NCBI RefSeq assembly: GCF_000214215.1 | Contig: NC_015559.1 | Location: 930,001-994,000, forward strand | DNA from: Marinomonas posidonica IVIA-Po-181 | GTDB lineage: Bacteria > Pseudomonadota > Gammaproteobacteria > Pseudomonadales > Marinomonadaceae | Direction: 5' to 3' | DNA: 64,000 nucleotides | Shown here: piece by piece, positions 20,476 to 29,783 of the stretch | Layout of the letters: the number at the start of each line of letters is the position of its first letter | Numbering within the stretch: position 1 is the stretch's first letter | The notes under the pieces: model-generated | Database searches by the model: none | What the model was told of the DNA's origin: nothing | The model's input: the letters and a program-made list of their open reading frames with translations, nothing else | Position numbers and translations under genes: made by a program

Positions 20476-20506
20476 AGGTGTCTAATTACTTAATCCGTTG
20501 TCATGG

Positions 20507-21397
20507 CTACGACACATTTGTTAACGCTGGAATAGCGCGACAAAGGTCAATAAAACGCTGCGCATTTTGTGTTAACGCGGTGTTCCTTGGGGTAACAATC
20601 AATAAATTGCGGTTCAGCTTCAAAGGGGTTTGATACAGTCTAATTAATCCCGCGTTTAATTCTTGGGAAATGGCCATACGAGACAAACAACCTAATCCCA
20701 TCTGATGAATAACGGCCTGTTTTACTGCTTCCATGTGTGCCAAAGATAACACCACATTTAATTGTGGGATTTCGGCTCCGGTGGCTTGTTCTAGAATATT
20801 TCGAGTGCCGGAACCTGATTCACGCATGACCCAGTTTGCGGCTTTTAAATCGTCCCAAGATAAATGCTCCGATCTATCTTCTTTGGTGGAACCAAACACC
20901 ACAAGTTCGTCTTGTAACCAAACTTGTGTCATTAACTCAGCGTGCTGGCAATAACCTTCGATAAATCCTACTTCGGCTTTACCGGTTAAGAGTTGTTGGA
21001 TGACGCTTTGGGTATTGCCTATGTCGAGATTAAAACGAATGTTTGGGTGTTGGTGTTTAAAATTAGACATTTGCTTGGGTAATAAATAGTTGCCCACACT
21101 GACGCTAGCCGCCAGATGAAGAGAGCCGCTTAATTCATCTTCATTGCCCATGCTTTCAATTTGTTCTATCTGACTCAATACTGATCTGGCTTGTGGTAAC
21201 AGGTGTCGAGCTTGAGGGGTGATCTGTAAGCGCTTGCCATGACGACGAAATAACGGTCGACCAAGTAGGGCTTCTAATTCTCTCAAAGCTTGGCTGGCCG
21301 CCGGCTGACTGATTGATACCATATCCGCTGCAGCAGTTACTGAGCCAGTGTGGACAACGGCTTCAAAAATTTGTAGCTGTCTCAGTGTGATTCTCAT
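20507..21397 (-). CDS. LysR-type regulator (YeiE/CysB-like branch)
   Basis: The 296-residue protein has the HTH MRITLRQLQIFEAVVHTGSV and ISQPAASQALRELEALLG. The effector domain has HLAASVSVGNYLLPKQM, VGFIEGYCQH and VMRESGSGTRNILEQA, a pattern seen in YeiE-like regulators. Some members of that branch respond to sulfite and control yeiH-type exporters; a yeiH-like fragment occurs far away in this window, so no direct link is claimed. It lies 31 bases upstream of the other LysR gene on the same strand. Confidence 0.86.
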   Translation of the reverse strand: MRITLRQLQIFEAVVHTGSVTAAADMVSISQPAASQALRELEALLGRPLFRRHGKRLQITPQARHLLPQARSVLSQIEQIESMGNEDELSGSLHLAASVSVGNYLLPKQMSNFKHQHPNIRFNLDIGNTQSVIQQLLTGKAEVGFIEGYCQHAELMTQVWLQDELVVFGSTKEDRSEHLSWDDLKAANWVMRESGSGTRNILEQATGAEIPQLNVVLSLAHMEAVKQAVIHQMGLGCLSRMAISQELNAGLIRLYQTPLKLNRNLLIVTPRNTALTQNAQRFIDLCRAIPALTNVS

Positions 21398-21718
21398 TCG
21401 TTAAGGGTTACCTTGTGTTTGTTGCATTCAGTAGAACGAAAGAAGTGAAAACGTGGCCTTACATCGGCTTCCTTAGCTTTTATTCCTATTCCTAATCATA
21501 AACTGAAATCATACTCTGTGCGTATGGGTGTTTTGAGTAAATGGTGAATTAATTTGCAATTTCATTAATAGAGCAAGGTATTGGTATTTTCTTTATATTT
21601 TTATGCAATGCTATTTTCATGTATAGATTAGTAAATTCTATGGATATTGAGCTTTGAACAGGAGTACTATCTATTTTTGAATTGTTGGTTTTTTAGACAA
21701 AGTAGGTGGCGTCTTTGT
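21398..21718. other. Intergenic control region, 321 bp
   Basis: This AT-rich spacer separates a minus-strand LysR gene from the plus-strand GGDEF-EAL regulator, so it holds two divergent promoters. I see no hairpin terminator, repeat or RNA gene in it. A short in-frame extension of the downstream gene (TTG 21647) lacks a convincing ribosome-binding site. Confidence 0.5.
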
Positions 21719-23506
21719 ATGGATGACTCTGTTCCGACGGTTTTGATTGTAGATGATGTGCCGGAAAATTTACGCATATTAAAAGACGTCATTTCTTCAT
21801 TGGATTGCCAGTTGTTAGTGGCAAATTCAGGAGAAAGGGCGCTTGAATTACTGGAGAGGACTCAACCTTGTCTGGTGTTATTGGATGTCATGATGGGCGG
21901 AATCGATGGCTTTGAAACCTGCCGACGAATTCGAACACTGCCCAATGGTAAAGACCTTCCCGTGATATTCGTAACAGCCTTAGCAGATGAGATTAATCGA
22001 GGTTTTGAAGCTGGCGGTCATGATTACATCAGCAAGCCATTTCGATTAGAAGAGGTTCGTGCGCGAGTTTGTCATCAGTTAGAAAGGTTTCAGCTGGTCA
22101 ATGAGCTAAAAGATTTAACCGTTAGTCTGGAAGATAAAGTCCGTGAACGTACCGCGGATTTGAACTTGTTGAATCGGAACTTGCGTAAAGAAATCAATGA
22201 GCGCCGTTATATGCAGGATCGGCTAAAGTATCTGGCTCAACATGATTTTGTGACTCAGCTTTATAATCGCGATGCACTGGACGAGCATGTGTCACTGCTG
22301 ATCTCAATAGTGCAATCTAATCAAGCCACCCAAGTACCGTATTTTGTTCTGATTGATGTGAATGAATTTCGCTTGATAAACGACTCTTGTGGTTGCATTG
22401 CTGGTGATGAATTGTTGCATCAAATAGCGGAATTGATCACTGAATTAATGGACCCTAAAAACGATTTTGGCGCACGTTTGAGTGGCGATAAGTTTGTCAT
22501 AGTGTTGCGTGATGGCGGTGTGTCGGCGGTGGAGTCTTTTTTTCGTGCGTTTAATCAGTTACTAGAAGACTTTTTATTCAATTGGGATGATCGTCAGTTC
22601 CGAATGAGTGTGACACAGGTTGCTATGCCCATAACGGAAGACATGGTGTCTTTTGAGCAAGTGGTGATGCTGGCAGATGAAGTGTGTTACTCCAGCAAAA
22701 AAGCCGGTGTTCACTCTCGGATCATCCGTAATGCGCAGGATCTGGCTTACGAGGAACACAGAGGCAATTTGAATTGGGGGCTGCGCATTATTGATGGCCT
22801 TGAAAAAGATTTATTCGAAGTACATTTCCAGCAAGTGTGTTCGTTAGTACAGCAAGAGCCTAAGAAGAAAATCGAAATTCTTGTGCGCTTAAAAGATGAA
22901 TCGAGTGGTGGCTTAATTTATCCGAATGAGTTTATTCGCGCCGCTGAACGCTTTGGCATCATTTCCAAGATTGATCGTTGGGTCATTCGTCATACTATGG
23001 CTGAGTTGTCGGAACGTACCGAGCTTTGGCAAGAAGTCGATCAAGTGGCGCTTAATGTGTCCGCATTGTCTGTTCGTCAGGCCGATTTTTCTGACTTTAT
23101 ACTTGAACAGTTAGAATATAATCAATTAGACGGGAGTAAATTTTGTTTTGAGGTCACGGAAACGGAAGCCTTAAATAACTTTACCGATACTCGTCAATTT
23201 ATGTCCAAATTGCATGAACAGGGTTGCAGCATCGCCTTAGATGATTTTGGCACAGGCTTTTCTTCTTTCGCGTACTTGATGGATTTACCCTTTGATCTGA
23301 TCAAAATAGACGGCATGTTCATTAAGGATATGCACGTCAATGAAATTCATTTTGGTATGGTGGACTCCATCGTCAAACTGGCCAAAATGATGAACAAGCC
23401 TGTGGTGGCCGAGTTTGTTGAAAACCAAGAGATTGTTGATCAACTCAAGCGACTTGGCGTGGAATGGGGGCAAGGCTATCATTTCCATAAACCTGAAAAG
23501 CTATAA
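21719..23506 (+). CDS. Response regulator with degenerate GGDEF and intact EAL domains (probable c-di-GMP phosphodiesterase)
   Basis: The 595-residue protein has a receiver domain (VLIVDDVPENL, phosphoacceptor Asp56 in VLLDVMMGGIDG), then a coiled-coil linker (about 125-170). A GGDEF-like domain follows whose signature reads SGDKF at residues 255-259, so cyclase activity is unlikely. The EAL domain (about 355-595) keeps the catalytic pattern: Glu386 in EILVRL, Asn in LNVSALS, FEVTETE, ALDDFGTGFSSF, LIKIDGMFI, AEFVEN and GQGYHFHKP. It therefore probably hydrolyses c-di-GMP under phosphorelay control. The hybrid kinase gene 325 bases downstream is a natural partner. ATG 21719 is preferred over TTG 21647. 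Confidence 0.88.
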   Translation: MDDSVPTVLIVDDVPENLRILKDVISSLDCQLLVANSGERALELLERTQPCLVLLDVMMGGIDGFETCRRIRTLPNGKDLPVIFVTALADEINRGFEAGGHDYISKPFRLEEVRARVCHQLERFQLVNELKDLTVSLEDKVRERTADLNLLNRNLRKEINERRYMQDRLKYLAQHDFVTQLYNRDALDEHVSLLISIVQSNQATQVPYFVLIDVNEFRLINDSCGCIAGDELLHQIAELITELMDPKNDFGARLSGDKFVIVLRDGGVSAVESFFRAFNQLLEDFLFNWDDRQFRMSVTQVAMPITEDMVSFEQVVMLADEVCYSSKKAGVHSRIIRNAQDLAYEEHRGNLNWGLRIIDGLEKDLFEVHFQQVCSLVQQEPKKKIEILVRLKDESSGGLIYPNEFIRAAERFGIISKIDRWVIRHTMAELSERTELWQEVDQVALNVSALSVRQADFSDFILEQLEYNQLDGSKFCFEVTETEALNNFTDTRQFMSKLHEQGCSIALDDFGTGFSSFAYLMDLPFDLIKIDGMFIKDMHVNEIHFGMVDSIVKLAKMMNKPVVAEFVENQEIVDQLKRLGVEWGQGYHFHKPEKL

Positions 23507-23527
23507 GAAGTTTGAAACCATAAAAGC

Positions 23528-23798
23528 TTAAGGAAGGTGCGAATAAGTCTTCTGAACGTCAGTTTTATCAGAGAAACGGTCTATCAAGGCAAGAGTGAGC
23601 AGGAAGGTTAATACCTTTCAATCACTCTTAACACAGAGCGGCCGTTTCTCTGAAAGACCCGAAGGGCGTGGGCTAAGCTCTCTTTATTCGTTGTTAAGCT
23701 TGTTGCCAATAAACTTATATTGGACGGCGAAACTTGCCTCGAATAAAAGAGCGTTATTCCCACGCTGACGCCAGTGAACTTGTTCGTACCTTCCTTAA
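23528..23798. mobile_element. MITE-like structured element, 271 bp, with 16-bp terminal inverted repeats
   Basis: The ends TTAAGGAAGGTGCGAA (23528-23543) and TTCGTACCTTCCTTAA (23783-23798) are inverted repeats with one mismatch. Inside are two long hairpins: A, from TCAGAGAAACGG (23568-23579) to CCGTTTCTCTGA (23642-23653), and B, from GCGTGGG (23666-23672) to CCCACGC (23759-23765). The region outside them also pairs (GAACGTCAG with CTGACG). The whole unit is non-coding. Its left 143 bases recur inverted at 49821-49966. A non-autonomous transposable element is the best reading. Confidence 0.75.
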
Positions 23799-23831
23799 CC
23801 TAGTTGTTTACATCAGGAGACAAAACTCGCC

Positions 23832-26558
23832 ATGGCGTTACCAAGAATATTTTATGTGCTGGTGGCTTTGTTTGTGGTCACGTTTTGTCTACTAATGATT
23901 TTTCAGCTGATTTCTCTGCTGCGTTTCAAACATCTGCAACGACGCTATTCTAGAGCGATACTGGCGACCAAGGGTGGCGTTTGGGAGTGGTTTCCGGCCT
24001 CTAACCGACTTTACATGTCATCGGAATTCTTCTTGCAGCTTGGTTTTGAAGAGAATCAAACCCCTAAAAAACTCACAGACTGGCTTGCTCTTCTGTCAAG
24101 TCAAGATCAGATCGCGTTCAAAGAATGGCAAAAAAAACTTCTTAATCAAGGTGTGAAAAGCGATGATTGGAGCACCCTAAGGCTAAGGCTGAAAAATCCT
24201 CAAGGAACCTTTTATTGGGTGGAAATACGTGGCAGTGTGGTGCGGCGAGATGCGCGTCAAGGGGTAAAAAGTGCGGCTGGTATTATGGAAGACATTGGTT
24301 ATTGGGTGGACACAGAGAATGAGCTGATCGCAGCGCGAGAACAAGCACAGCAACGAGAGCTTACTTTATCTACTCTATTAAATAATATGCCCGACGTGGT
24401 TTGGTACAAGGATGAAGCGGGCCGTTACTTAAATTGTAATCAAGTCTTTTTCGATTTCCACCGCTTAAAGGTTGAAGCCGTTCAGGGTAAAACTGATGTT
24501 GAACTTAATCTTGACGGCCTTGGTGAGATTTATCATCAGCGTGATCAATCGGCTTTGCTGACTGGTCAAACGGTTCAAGATCAGTCTTGGGGGTATTCAG
24601 AAACCTTACAAGAAGATAGGTTATTTGAAATTCATCGCGTGCCGGTAATTGAATCCTCAATTTATTTTCGCGGTACATTGAGTATTGCTCGAGACATCAC
24701 TGAGCGCCAGGACCTTATTAATCAACTCAAATTATTTAAAAGCTTTGCCGATAATTCCGCGCAAGGCTTTGCTATGGGAAGTTTGACTGGGGAAGTAAGC
24801 TATTTAAACAAGTCCATTCGTGCTTTGTTGGGCATTGCCGAAGACACCAAAGACAAAGAGCTGGCCCAATATCGTCACTTAGATTTTTACCCGCAATCGA
24901 TGCATGAGTTTATCAAAATGACGGTGATTCCTTATGTTAGAGAGCATGGTGTTTGGCAAGGAGAGTTGCAGGCGAAAAGCTTGGACGGTTATGTTTTCCC
25001 AACCTATGAAACCTATTTTATTCTGAAAGACGAGACGGATAAGCCGACTTCGGTCGGCAATATCATGAGTGATATCACAGATCAAAAACAAGTTTCACAA
25101 CAACTTGAACAAGCGAAAGAGGCCGCAGAACAGGCCAACCAAGCGAAAAGTCATTTTTTAGCGAATATGAGTCATGAGATTCGAACGCCATTGAATGCCA
25201 TCATTGGATATGCACAGTTAATTGGCGAGGAGAACACTCTTACCGGCGTTGCGCGAAATCGTTTTATGGCGATTGCCTCAGCGGGGGAGCGTTTATTGAG
25301 TCTCATTAATGACATTTTGGACATTGCACGAATTGAGTCGGGTCGTCTTGTATTGCATGAGCAAAAGATGGACTTGTGCAAAGAAGTAAAGCAAGTTGGA
25401 AAGTTATTACAAGGCCAAGCCGAGTCGAAAGGCTTGATATTCCAGGTAACATGCGATTTACAAGAACGCCAAATGGTTCGCTCAGATCCGGTTAAGTTCC
25501 ATCAGATATTGACGAATTTAGTGGGTAATGCAGTGAAGTTTACTCAGCAAGGCTATGTGAAGGTCATTGTCAGTATCTCCCATGAACGCATTCACATTCG
25601 AATAGAAGATACTGGCCCAGGTATTGAATCGGAATTAATGGAGCACCTTTTTACACCGTTTGTGCAAGGTAAGGCTGGCGAGTTATCTGGTGGTACTGGA
25701 CTTGGGTTAGCATTATCAACGACCTTGGTGAAACTGATGGAAGGTAAGCTCAGTGTGAAAAGCAGCCTAGGAGTTGGTACGCAAATATTAGTTGATTTGC
25801 CGTTGTTGGCAGTGGAAGACACACTTGAAGATGGGGTCCAAACTGACGATTTCTCAATGGGGATGAGGCTGAATGATCCGATTAGCGTATTGGTTGTCGA
25901 GGACGATGCTTGGTCACGTGATATTTTGGTGTCTTTGCTTGAAAAAGCAGGCTGTCAGATTGTGGAAGCGAAAGATGGTGAAGAGGCGATTCAGGCATTT
26001 CAGTTGCAACGACCTGATATTGTGATGACAGACATTCGCATGCCCAAAAAATCGGGTGTGGACCTATTGCATTTGATTCGGCAAGAAGAGGGTGCAGAAG
26101 CCATTCCCGTGATTGCCGTCACGGCATCAACATTAGAACATGAACAGCAGGCTTTGTTAGAGCAAGGTTTCTGGGAAGTCGTGGCCAAACCTTATCAAAT
26201 TGAAGACATCTATCGTACGCTTACTCGGTATTTGGATGTGCAGTTTGTCCCACAATTGGATGGTCATCTTACGGATTTTGATAAAACGGTTAGTAAAGAA
26301 CCCGCTTATGCTGAAGCATCAGAAGTACTTGGCATGACATCGGATAAATCTCTGGATGCAGATGCATTACCACAGATTGATTGGCAACCTTTATTAATGG
26401 CGGCGCAAAGTGGTGACGTAGAGGCTGTCGAGCAGGCGTTTGCTGCGTTAAAAGATCAACTAGCCGAGGAGGATTATCAGCCTCTCAAACAAGCCATTGA
26501 ATCCTTTGATTTTGGTTTTGTTGAGCAACGGATCGTGAATGACCAGAATGATCAATAA
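23832..26558 (+). CDS. Hybrid sensor histidine kinase with PAS domains and receiver
   Basis: The 908-residue protein has a membrane span at about 5-27, then three PAS-like segments: about 45-160, 185-305 (MPDVVWYKDEAGRYLNCN) and 310-425. HisKA follows with His448 in NMSHEIRTPLNAIIGYAQL. The HATPase has NLVGNAVKFT, EDTGPGIE and GGTGLGLALS. A receiver domain has Asp734 in VMTDIRMPKKSG and Lys in VVAKPYQ. The last 110 residues are helical and resemble a linker rather than a clear Hpt domain. CAGGAG precedes ATG 23832. It probably controls the upstream GGDEF-EAL regulator, from which it is separated by the structured element. Confidence 0.88.
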   Translation: MALPRIFYVLVALFVVTFCLLMIFQLISLLRFKHLQRRYSRAILATKGGVWEWFPASNRLYMSSEFFLQLGFEENQTPKKLTDWLALLSSQDQIAFKEWQKKLLNQGVKSDDWSTLRLRLKNPQGTFYWVEIRGSVVRRDARQGVKSAAGIMEDIGYWVDTENELIAAREQAQQRELTLSTLLNNMPDVVWYKDEAGRYLNCNQVFFDFHRLKVEAVQGKTDVELNLDGLGEIYHQRDQSALLTGQTVQDQSWGYSETLQEDRLFEIHRVPVIESSIYFRGTLSIARDITERQDLINQLKLFKSFADNSAQGFAMGSLTGEVSYLNKSIRALLGIAEDTKDKELAQYRHLDFYPQSMHEFIKMTVIPYVREHGVWQGELQAKSLDGYVFPTYETYFILKDETDKPTSVGNIMSDITDQKQVSQQLEQAKEAAEQANQAKSHFLANMSHEIRTPLNAIIGYAQLIGEENTLTGVARNRFMAIASAGERLLSLINDILDIARIESGRLVLHEQKMDLCKEVKQVGKLLQGQAESKGLIFQVTCDLQERQMVRSDPVKFHQILTNLVGNAVKFTQQGYVKVIVSISHERIHIRIEDTGPGIESELMEHLFTPFVQGKAGELSGGTGLGLALSTTLVKLMEGKLSVKSSLGVGTQILVDLPLLAVEDTLEDGVQTDDFSMGMRLNDPISVLVVEDDAWSRDILVSLLEKAGCQIVEAKDGEEAIQAFQLQRPDIVMTDIRMPKKSGVDLLHLIRQEEGAEAIPVIAVTASTLEHEQQALLEQGFWEVVAKPYQIEDIYRTLTRYLDVQFVPQLDGHLTDFDKTVSKEPAYAEASEVLGMTSDKSLDADALPQIDWQPLLMAAQSGDVEAVEQAFAALKDQLAEEDYQPLKQAIESFDFGFVEQRIVNDQNDQ

Positions 26559-26575
26559 AATCGGTTTAAATGTAG

Positions 26576-26698
26576 AATTTTCACCCATTACTGAACGCTT
26601 TGCGTTTGACAGAAATTGACCCTGCGGATAAGGTCAACCAAGATAACGATTCAGTACTAGGCCACGGACCATTTAATGATACCAAATACCACACCTGA
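26576..26698 (+). pseudogene. Possible relic coding fragment ahead of the cobalamin genes
   Basis: A 40-codon frame without a start runs into chlI and reads LLNALRLTEIDPADKVNQDN and then DSVLGHGPFN. The composition looks protein-like, and its stop overlaps the next gene's beginning as an operon neighbour's would. It may be the C-terminal remnant of a lost gene that once preceded the chelatase gene. I cannot assign the family, and it may be chance. Confidence 0.3.
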
Positions 26699-28430
26699 CT
26701 TTCCTTTTACCGCCATTGCGGGGCAGGAATTGCTTAAGCTTGCACTGACCTTAAACGCCGTTAATCCTTTGATTGGTGGTGTGTTAATTAGCGGTCCTCG
26801 TGGTTCGGCGAAGTCCACTTTAGCGCGAGGTTTAGCTGGGGTTATGCCAGCCTTGTTAAGTGACGCTCCGGTGCCATTTGCGACCTTGCCGCTTGGCACC
26901 AGTGAAGACCGTTTGTTGGGTGCATTGGATTTGGAGCAAGTATTGCAAGATAAGCAGGTAGCCTTTAAACCTGGTTTATTAAGTCAGGCCCATGGTGGTG
27001 TGTTGTATGTGGATGAAGTCAATTTGCTGGCCGATCACTTGGTGGATCAATTGTTGGATGTGGCAGCCAGTGGCATCAATCGAATAGAGCGTGATGGCGT
27101 TAGCCATCAACATGAGTCGAAATTTCTTCTTGTGGGAACCATGAACCCTGACGAAGGTGAGCTCCGGCCACAGCTAAAGGATCGATTTGGCTTTATGGTC
27201 ACTTTGACGAATCAGTATAGTTTAGAAGAGCGCGTGCAAATTGTGCGCTTGCGAGATGAATTTGACTTAGATCCCAGTGCTTTTTGTGATGCCTTTAAGT
27301 ACAAACAGCGCAACCTTAAAAACAGCATTCGTTTAGCGCGGCAAAAACTCACCCAGGTACGTTGTTCGGATGCTATGCGCATGGCCATTGCTGAGCATTG
27401 TCAGCAGGCCAATATAGATGGTGTACGAGGGGATATTGTTTGGGTCAGAGCCGCTATGGCTCATGCCGCATGGCGTGGCGATGAGCAAGTCTCATTGGAA
27501 GATGTGACTGTGGTGGCTGAGTTAGTACTGGCGCATCGCCGTCATCTATCTTCCCCGAATCCACCGGCTTCCCAACCGCCAGGGGCTCAACCTCCTGAAC
27601 CATCGAGACGTCCTGATTCATCGAAATCACCAGCAGAGTTAGACGCTGAGCAGTCTGCTTCACCACAAGAGGGGGATTGGGGAGCGATGACACCCGAGTC
27701 AATGCGCAGTGAATCATCGATTCAATTGAATCTAGCTGGCCAACTTTCGTCTCCCGTTGATGCACCTAAAAAAAGTCTGAGAGAGGTGACGCCGGGAAAG
27801 CATAAAGGTCAGCAACAGGGCGGTTATCGCCTTGATGCGAGTGTCAGTGGTGAAGGTATTGATTGGTTTCGCAGTCTCCTTAGTCAGCCACAGCAATGGC
27901 CGCCACAAGAGTTAAAATCGAAAGCGGCGCAGACTGGACAACCCATGTTGCATTTAATTTTATTGGATACGTCTGCCTCGACGTTAGAGCAAGCTATGTT
28001 CGCAAAAGCCAAAGGCGTCATTTTAGACATCGCACAACAGGCGTATATAGCCAGAGAACAAATAGCGATTCTAGGCTTTGGACAACAGGGGGTGTCGTCT
28101 ATCTTGCCAAAAGTCCGAGCGCCAAAAGACATTTTAGCCGTGTTGGATGATATTCCTGCGGGTGGCGGTACACCATTTCGACAAGTGTTGGAAAAGGCGC
28201 AAGCCTATTTACAACAACAGCATCAATTAACCTCTGGCCTGCGCAGTCAGACGTATTTATTAACCGATGGCCGTACTCAGGCCAATGTGTCAGATTTAAT
28301 ATTGGCTGGCGATGTGGCTTTGATTGATACAGAAAGCTCGGCCATCAAGCGTGGTCGAGGCAAAGTCATTGCCCAAGCGATAAACGCGCAGTATGTGCCT
28401 TTGAATACCCTGTTTGAGACTTCTTTATGA
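26676..28430 (+). CDS. Magnesium/cobalt chelatase small-subunit fusion (ChlI-ChlD type AAA + VWA)
   Basis: The 584-residue fusion has an N-terminal AAA+ ATPase (about 1-290; Walker A ISGPRGSAKST, Walker B GVLYVDEVNLLADHLVDQLL, sensor GTMNPDEGELRPQLKDRFG). A Pro/Ser/Glu-rich linker follows (about 295-370), then a C-terminal VWA domain with the MIDAS motif LLDTSASTLEQ and the TDGRTQAN loop. Such fused BchI/BchD proteins drive CobN-type cobalt insertion in cobalamin synthesis. No large subunit (CobN/ChlH) is in the window, so it must be elsewhere or lost. It begins a run of eight close or overlapping cobalamin genes. Confidence 0.88.
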   Translation: MIPNTTPDFPFTAIAGQELLKLALTLNAVNPLIGGVLISGPRGSAKSTLARGLAGVMPALLSDAPVPFATLPLGTSEDRLLGALDLEQVLQDKQVAFKPGLLSQAHGGVLYVDEVNLLADHLVDQLLDVAASGINRIERDGVSHQHESKFLLVGTMNPDEGELRPQLKDRFGFMVTLTNQYSLEERVQIVRLRDEFDLDPSAFCDAFKYKQRNLKNSIRLARQKLTQVRCSDAMRMAIAEHCQQANIDGVRGDIVWVRAAMAHAAWRGDEQVSLEDVTVVAELVLAHRRHLSSPNPPASQPPGAQPPEPSRRPDSSKSPAELDAEQSASPQEGDWGAMTPESMRSESSIQLNLAGQLSSPVDAPKKSLREVTPGKHKGQQQGGYRLDASVSGEGIDWFRSLLSQPQQWPPQELKSKAAQTGQPMLHLILLDTSASTLEQAMFAKAKGVILDIAQQAYIAREQIAILGFGQQGVSSILPKVRAPKDILAVLDDIPAGGGTPFRQVLEKAQAYLQQQHQLTSGLRSQTYLLTDGRTQANVSDLILAGDVALIDTESSAIKRGRGKVIAQAINAQYVPLNTLFETSL

Positions 28431-29782
28431 CTACTCCTGTCGCTTATTGTCCAGCTTTATTTTTAACCGCACCAGCCTCGAATCAGGGGAAAACGACGAT
28501 CACGGCGGCCTTAGCTCGTTATTTTACGCAACAAGGTAAACTGGTGCGGGTGTTTAAAACGGGCCCAGATTACTTAGACCCTCAGATCTTAGCGCAAGCA
28601 TCACAGCAACCGGTTGAACCCTTGGATATTTGGATGGCCGGCGTAGAGTATTGCCAAGACAAACTCTATCAGGCAGCACGGGAAGCGGACTTGATTCTCG
28701 TTGAAGGGGCCATGGGGATGTTTGATGGTGAGCCGTCCAGTGCTGACTTGGCCGCTCGGTTTGGCTTGCCAATGGTGATTGTCATGGATGTAAAAGGCAT
28801 GGCTCAAACCGCTGCCGCAGTGGTCAGCGGCCTAGCGAATTTTCGGGACGATGTTGAGGTCAGTGGTTTTATTGCCAACCGATGTGGCAGTGAACGACAT
28901 GCTCAGTTGATACGCGATGCTTTGCCGGAGGGATTGCCTTTATTAGCGACCTTAAAACGGGATGAAGAGGTCGTTTTACCGGAACGTCACCTTGGTTTGG
29001 TGCAAGCGAATGAAGTGCGAGACGAATTGGAAGTACGTTTTAATTCGGCGGTTGAGTGGCTAAACTCTTCGCCAGACAAAGGGCTATTAACCTTGCCCAA
29101 AGCGGTTGCCTTCTACCCTGCAACGAGTTATTCAGCAGCCACTTCAGAACCGATAACGCAGAGTTTAGCCGGAAAAACCATAGGCATTGCCAAAGACGCG
29201 GCGTTTAGCTTTATTTACGATGCAAACTTAGTGACTTTGCAGTCGTTAGGCGCCAAGTTGGTATTTTTTTCGCCGTTAAAGGATCATCATTTACCAGACG
29301 TCGACGCATTATGGCTGCCGGGTGGTTATCCTGAACTGTACACACAAGCGCTGTCAGAAAATACTCTGATGCGAGAGGCTATTCGGGCTTTTTATCAATC
29401 TGGGAAAAGCATCTTGGCGGAATGTGGTGGCATGTTGTACAGCCTAGAAACACTGACCGATTTAGAAGAGAAAACTTATCCAATGTTGGGGATTTTAACG
29501 GGGCAGGGAGCCATGCGTGGCAAGCGAGGTTGCCAAGGTATGCAAACCGCTGTGCTACCGCAAGGAGAAATACGCGCCCATGCCCATCATAGGTCACGCA
29601 GTGCCAATACACCCACACCGGTGGCTTATGGTCGTCGTCAACGACACCCAGCACCGGGTGAGGCGATTTATCAAACTCGCGGGCTTACTGCCAGCTATTT
29701 GCATTTATTCTTTCCATCAAACCCAGAAGCCATAGCACAAGTCTTTTTAGGGAACAGGGTAAGCATGGACGAGGCCAGCTAA
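28427..29782 (+). CDS. cobB: Cobyrinate a,c-diamide synthase (CobB/CbiA)
   Basis: The 451-residue glutamine amidotransferase amidates corrin side chains a and c. The N-terminal P-loop domain has [18 protein letters not shown] and [10 protein letters not shown]. The C-terminal class I-like GATase domain (about 245-445) has [11 protein letters not shown] and the nucleophile motif [11 protein letters not shown]. The C-terminus carries the conserved [13 protein letters not shown] with the catalytic-site His. The ATG overlaps the chelatase stop (ATGA). Confidence 0.93.
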   Translation: MTTPVAYCPALFLTAPASNQGKTTITAALARYFTQQGKLVRVFKTGPDYLDPQILAQASQQPVEPLDIWMAGVEYCQDKLYQAAREADLILVEGAMGMFDGEPSSADLAARFGLPMVIVMDVKGMAQTAAAVVSGLANFRDDVEVSGFIANRCGSERHAQLIRDALPEGLPLLATLKRDEEVVLPERHLGLVQANEVRDELEVRFNSAVEWLNSSPDKGLLTLPKAVAFYPATSYSAATSEPITQSLAGKTIGIAKDAAFSFIYDANLVTLQSLGAKLVFFSPLKDHHLPDVDALWLPGGYPELYTQALSENTLMREAIRAFYQSGKSILAECGGMLYSLETLTDLEEKTYPMLGILTGQGAMRGKRGCQGMQTAVLPQGEIRAHAHHRSRSANTPTPVAYGRRQRHPAPGEAIYQTRGLTASYLHLFFPSNPEAIAQVFLGNRVSMDEAS

Positions 29783-29783
29783 A

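Noticed and set aside
26559..26675. Possible cobalamin riboswitch ahead of the cobalamin genes
   Set aside because: I looked for the conserved B12-box and could not find it in this short interval; the preceding gene ends too close for a full aptamer.
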